Made by a program: the position numbers and the translations under genes. Of a DNA stretch of 64,000 bases, positions 63,078 to 64,000 are shown piece after piece. Location of the stretch: assembly GCF_008080435.1 (NCBI RefSeq), contig NZ_VRKN01000005.1, forward strand, positions 310,001-374,000, in the 5' to 3' direction. How positions within the stretch are numbered: position 1 is the first letter of the stretch; every line of letters starts with the position of its first letter. Source of the DNA: Enterobacter asburiae. GTDB taxonomy: Bacteria > Pseudomonadota > Gammaproteobacteria > Enterobacterales > Enterobacteriaceae. The notes under the pieces are model-generated. The model was not told the origin of the DNA. It did no database searches and saw only the letters and a program-made list of their open reading frames with translations.

Positions 63078-64000
63078 TTACTTCAGACCGGCAGCTTCAC
63101 GCAGCAGGGCGGCTTTGTCGGTTTTTTCCCATGGGAAATGTTCACGACCAAAGTGACCGTATGCAGCGGTTTCTTTGTAGATTGGGTGCAGCAGATCCAG
63201 CATCTGAATCAGGCCGTATGGACGCAGGTCGAAGAACTCGCGCACCAGCAGAGTCAGCTGTTCTGAAGGCACTTTCTCGGTACCAAAGGTTTCAACCATG
63301 ATGGAGGTTGGCTCAGCCACGCCGATAGCGTAGGAAACCTGGATCTCACAACGGTCAGCCAGGCCGGCAGCAACGATGTTTTTCGCCACATAACGTGCAG
63401 CGTACGCAGCGGAACGGTCAACTTTAGACGGATCTTTACCGGAGAACGCACCGCCACCGTGACGCGCCATGCCGCCGTAGGTATCAACGATGATTTTACG
63501 ACCGGTCAGACCGCAGTCACCCATTGGGCCGCCGATAACGAAGCGTCCGGTTGGGTTGATGAAGAATTTGGTCGCAGAGCTCAGCCATTCGGTCGGCAGA
63601 ACCGGCTTGATGATCTCTTCCATCACTGCTTCCTGCAGGGATTTCTGATCGATATCTTCGGAATGCTGAGTGGACAGAACCACCGCATCAATACCAACGA
63701 TTTTGCCGTCGTCGTACTGGAAGGTGACCTGGCTTTTCGCATCCGGGCGCAGCCACGGCAGGGTGCCGTTTTTACGCACTTCAGCCTGACGCTGCACCAG
63801 ACGGTGCGCGTAGGTGACAGGTGCTGGCATCAGCACGTCGGTTTCGTTGGTTGCATAGCCGAACATCAGGCCCTGGTCGCCCGCGCCCTGTTCCAGCGGA
63901 TCGGCACGGTCAACGCCCTGGTTGATGTCTGGAGACTGTTTGCCAATCGCGCTCAGTACCGCGCAGGAGTTGGCATCAAAGCCCATATCAGAATGCACAT
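63078..64000 (-). CDS. metK: S-adenosylmethionine synthase MetK (C-terminal part, runs off the right edge)
   Basis: The last 307 codons or so of MetK; about 75 N-terminal residues lie beyond the window. Family motifs are [15 protein letters not shown] (methionine/ATP binding), the [19 protein letters not shown] block, and [19 protein letters not shown] with the P-loop-like glycines. The end is [17 protein letters not shown]. It makes SAM from ATP and methionine in the cytoplasm and is essential. It is followed by a strong terminator and faces the same way as galP. Confidence 0.97.
   Translation of the reverse strand, partial: VHSDMGFDANSCAVLSAIGKQSPDINQGVDRADPLEQGAGDQGLMFGYATNETDVLMPAPVTYAHRLVQRQAEVRKNGTLPWLRPDAKSQVTFQYDDGKIVGIDAVVLSTQHSEDIDQKSLQEAVMEEIIKPVLPTEWLSSATKFFINPTGRFVIGGPMGDCGLTGRKIIVDTYGGMARHGGGAFSGKDPSKVDRSAAYAARYVAKNIVAAGLADRCEIQVSYAIGVAEPTSIMVETFGTEKVPSEQLTLLVREFFDLRPYGLIQMLDLLHPIYKETAAYGHFGREHFPWEKTDKAALLREAAGLK

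Overview
The window comes from the chromosome of an enterobacterium of the family Enterobacteriaceae, close to Enterobacter, Citrobacter or Salmonella. The right-hand 30 kb carries the E. coli 66-minute backbone in its usual order (pheV, yqgA, speC, then nupG, mltC, yggX, mutY, trmB, yggL, yggN, hemW, rdgB, yggU, yggT, yggS, yggR, ruvX, yqgE, gshB, rsmE, endA, sprT, galP, metK), and the proteins resemble E. coli homologues residue by residue. I cannot name the species from the sequence alone.

Bases 1-26247 are a complete type VI secretion system (T6SS) locus. tssA (cut by the window edge), tssG and tssF run leftward. tssH, tssB, tssC, hcp, tssJ, tssK, tssL, tssM, an unrecognised gene, vgrG, a PAAR gene, an FHA-type accessory gene, tagJ and tssE run rightward. 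A four-gene chaperone-usher fimbrial operon (6244-10810) sits between the ClpV gene tssH and the sheath genes tssB and tssC. VgrG ends in a poly-Gly linker and 16 tandem T/S-P-T-E tetrapeptides. No toxin/immunity pair is visible. A low-GC LuxR-type regulator and a 971-residue autotransporter follow (26518-30075).

Bases 30080-33030 are an integration-scarred zone beside the intact tRNA-Phe gene (32954-33029). It holds two further partial copies of the tRNA 3' end, each next to a hairpin; three TCCACA(T/C)ATA boxes spaced exactly 21 bp apart; a Fic-family gene that has lost its catalytic motif; a broken DUF523 gene whose last codons lie in a tRNA fragment; and an orphan secreted coiled-coil protein.

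Bases 36258-46222 hold a citrate-fermentation island inserted between speC and nupG. It has a CitA/CitB two-component system, a divergent 2-hydroxycarboxylate transporter, a fumarylacetoacetate-hydrolase-family gene, and citC, citD, citE, citF, citX and citG for making and activating citrate lyase. No oxaloacetate decarboxylase pump genes are present. The FAH-family enzyme takes that place in the order and may handle oxaloacetate.

The rest is housekeeping: nucleoside uptake, cell-wall turnover, DNA and tRNA maintenance, haem and glutathione metabolism, galactose uptake and SAM synthesis. Departures from the E. coli layout are a small DUF559 gene where yggM-ansB would lie, three copies of a GC-rich palindromic repeat, two REP-type elements, and an apparent one-base deletion near the start of galP.
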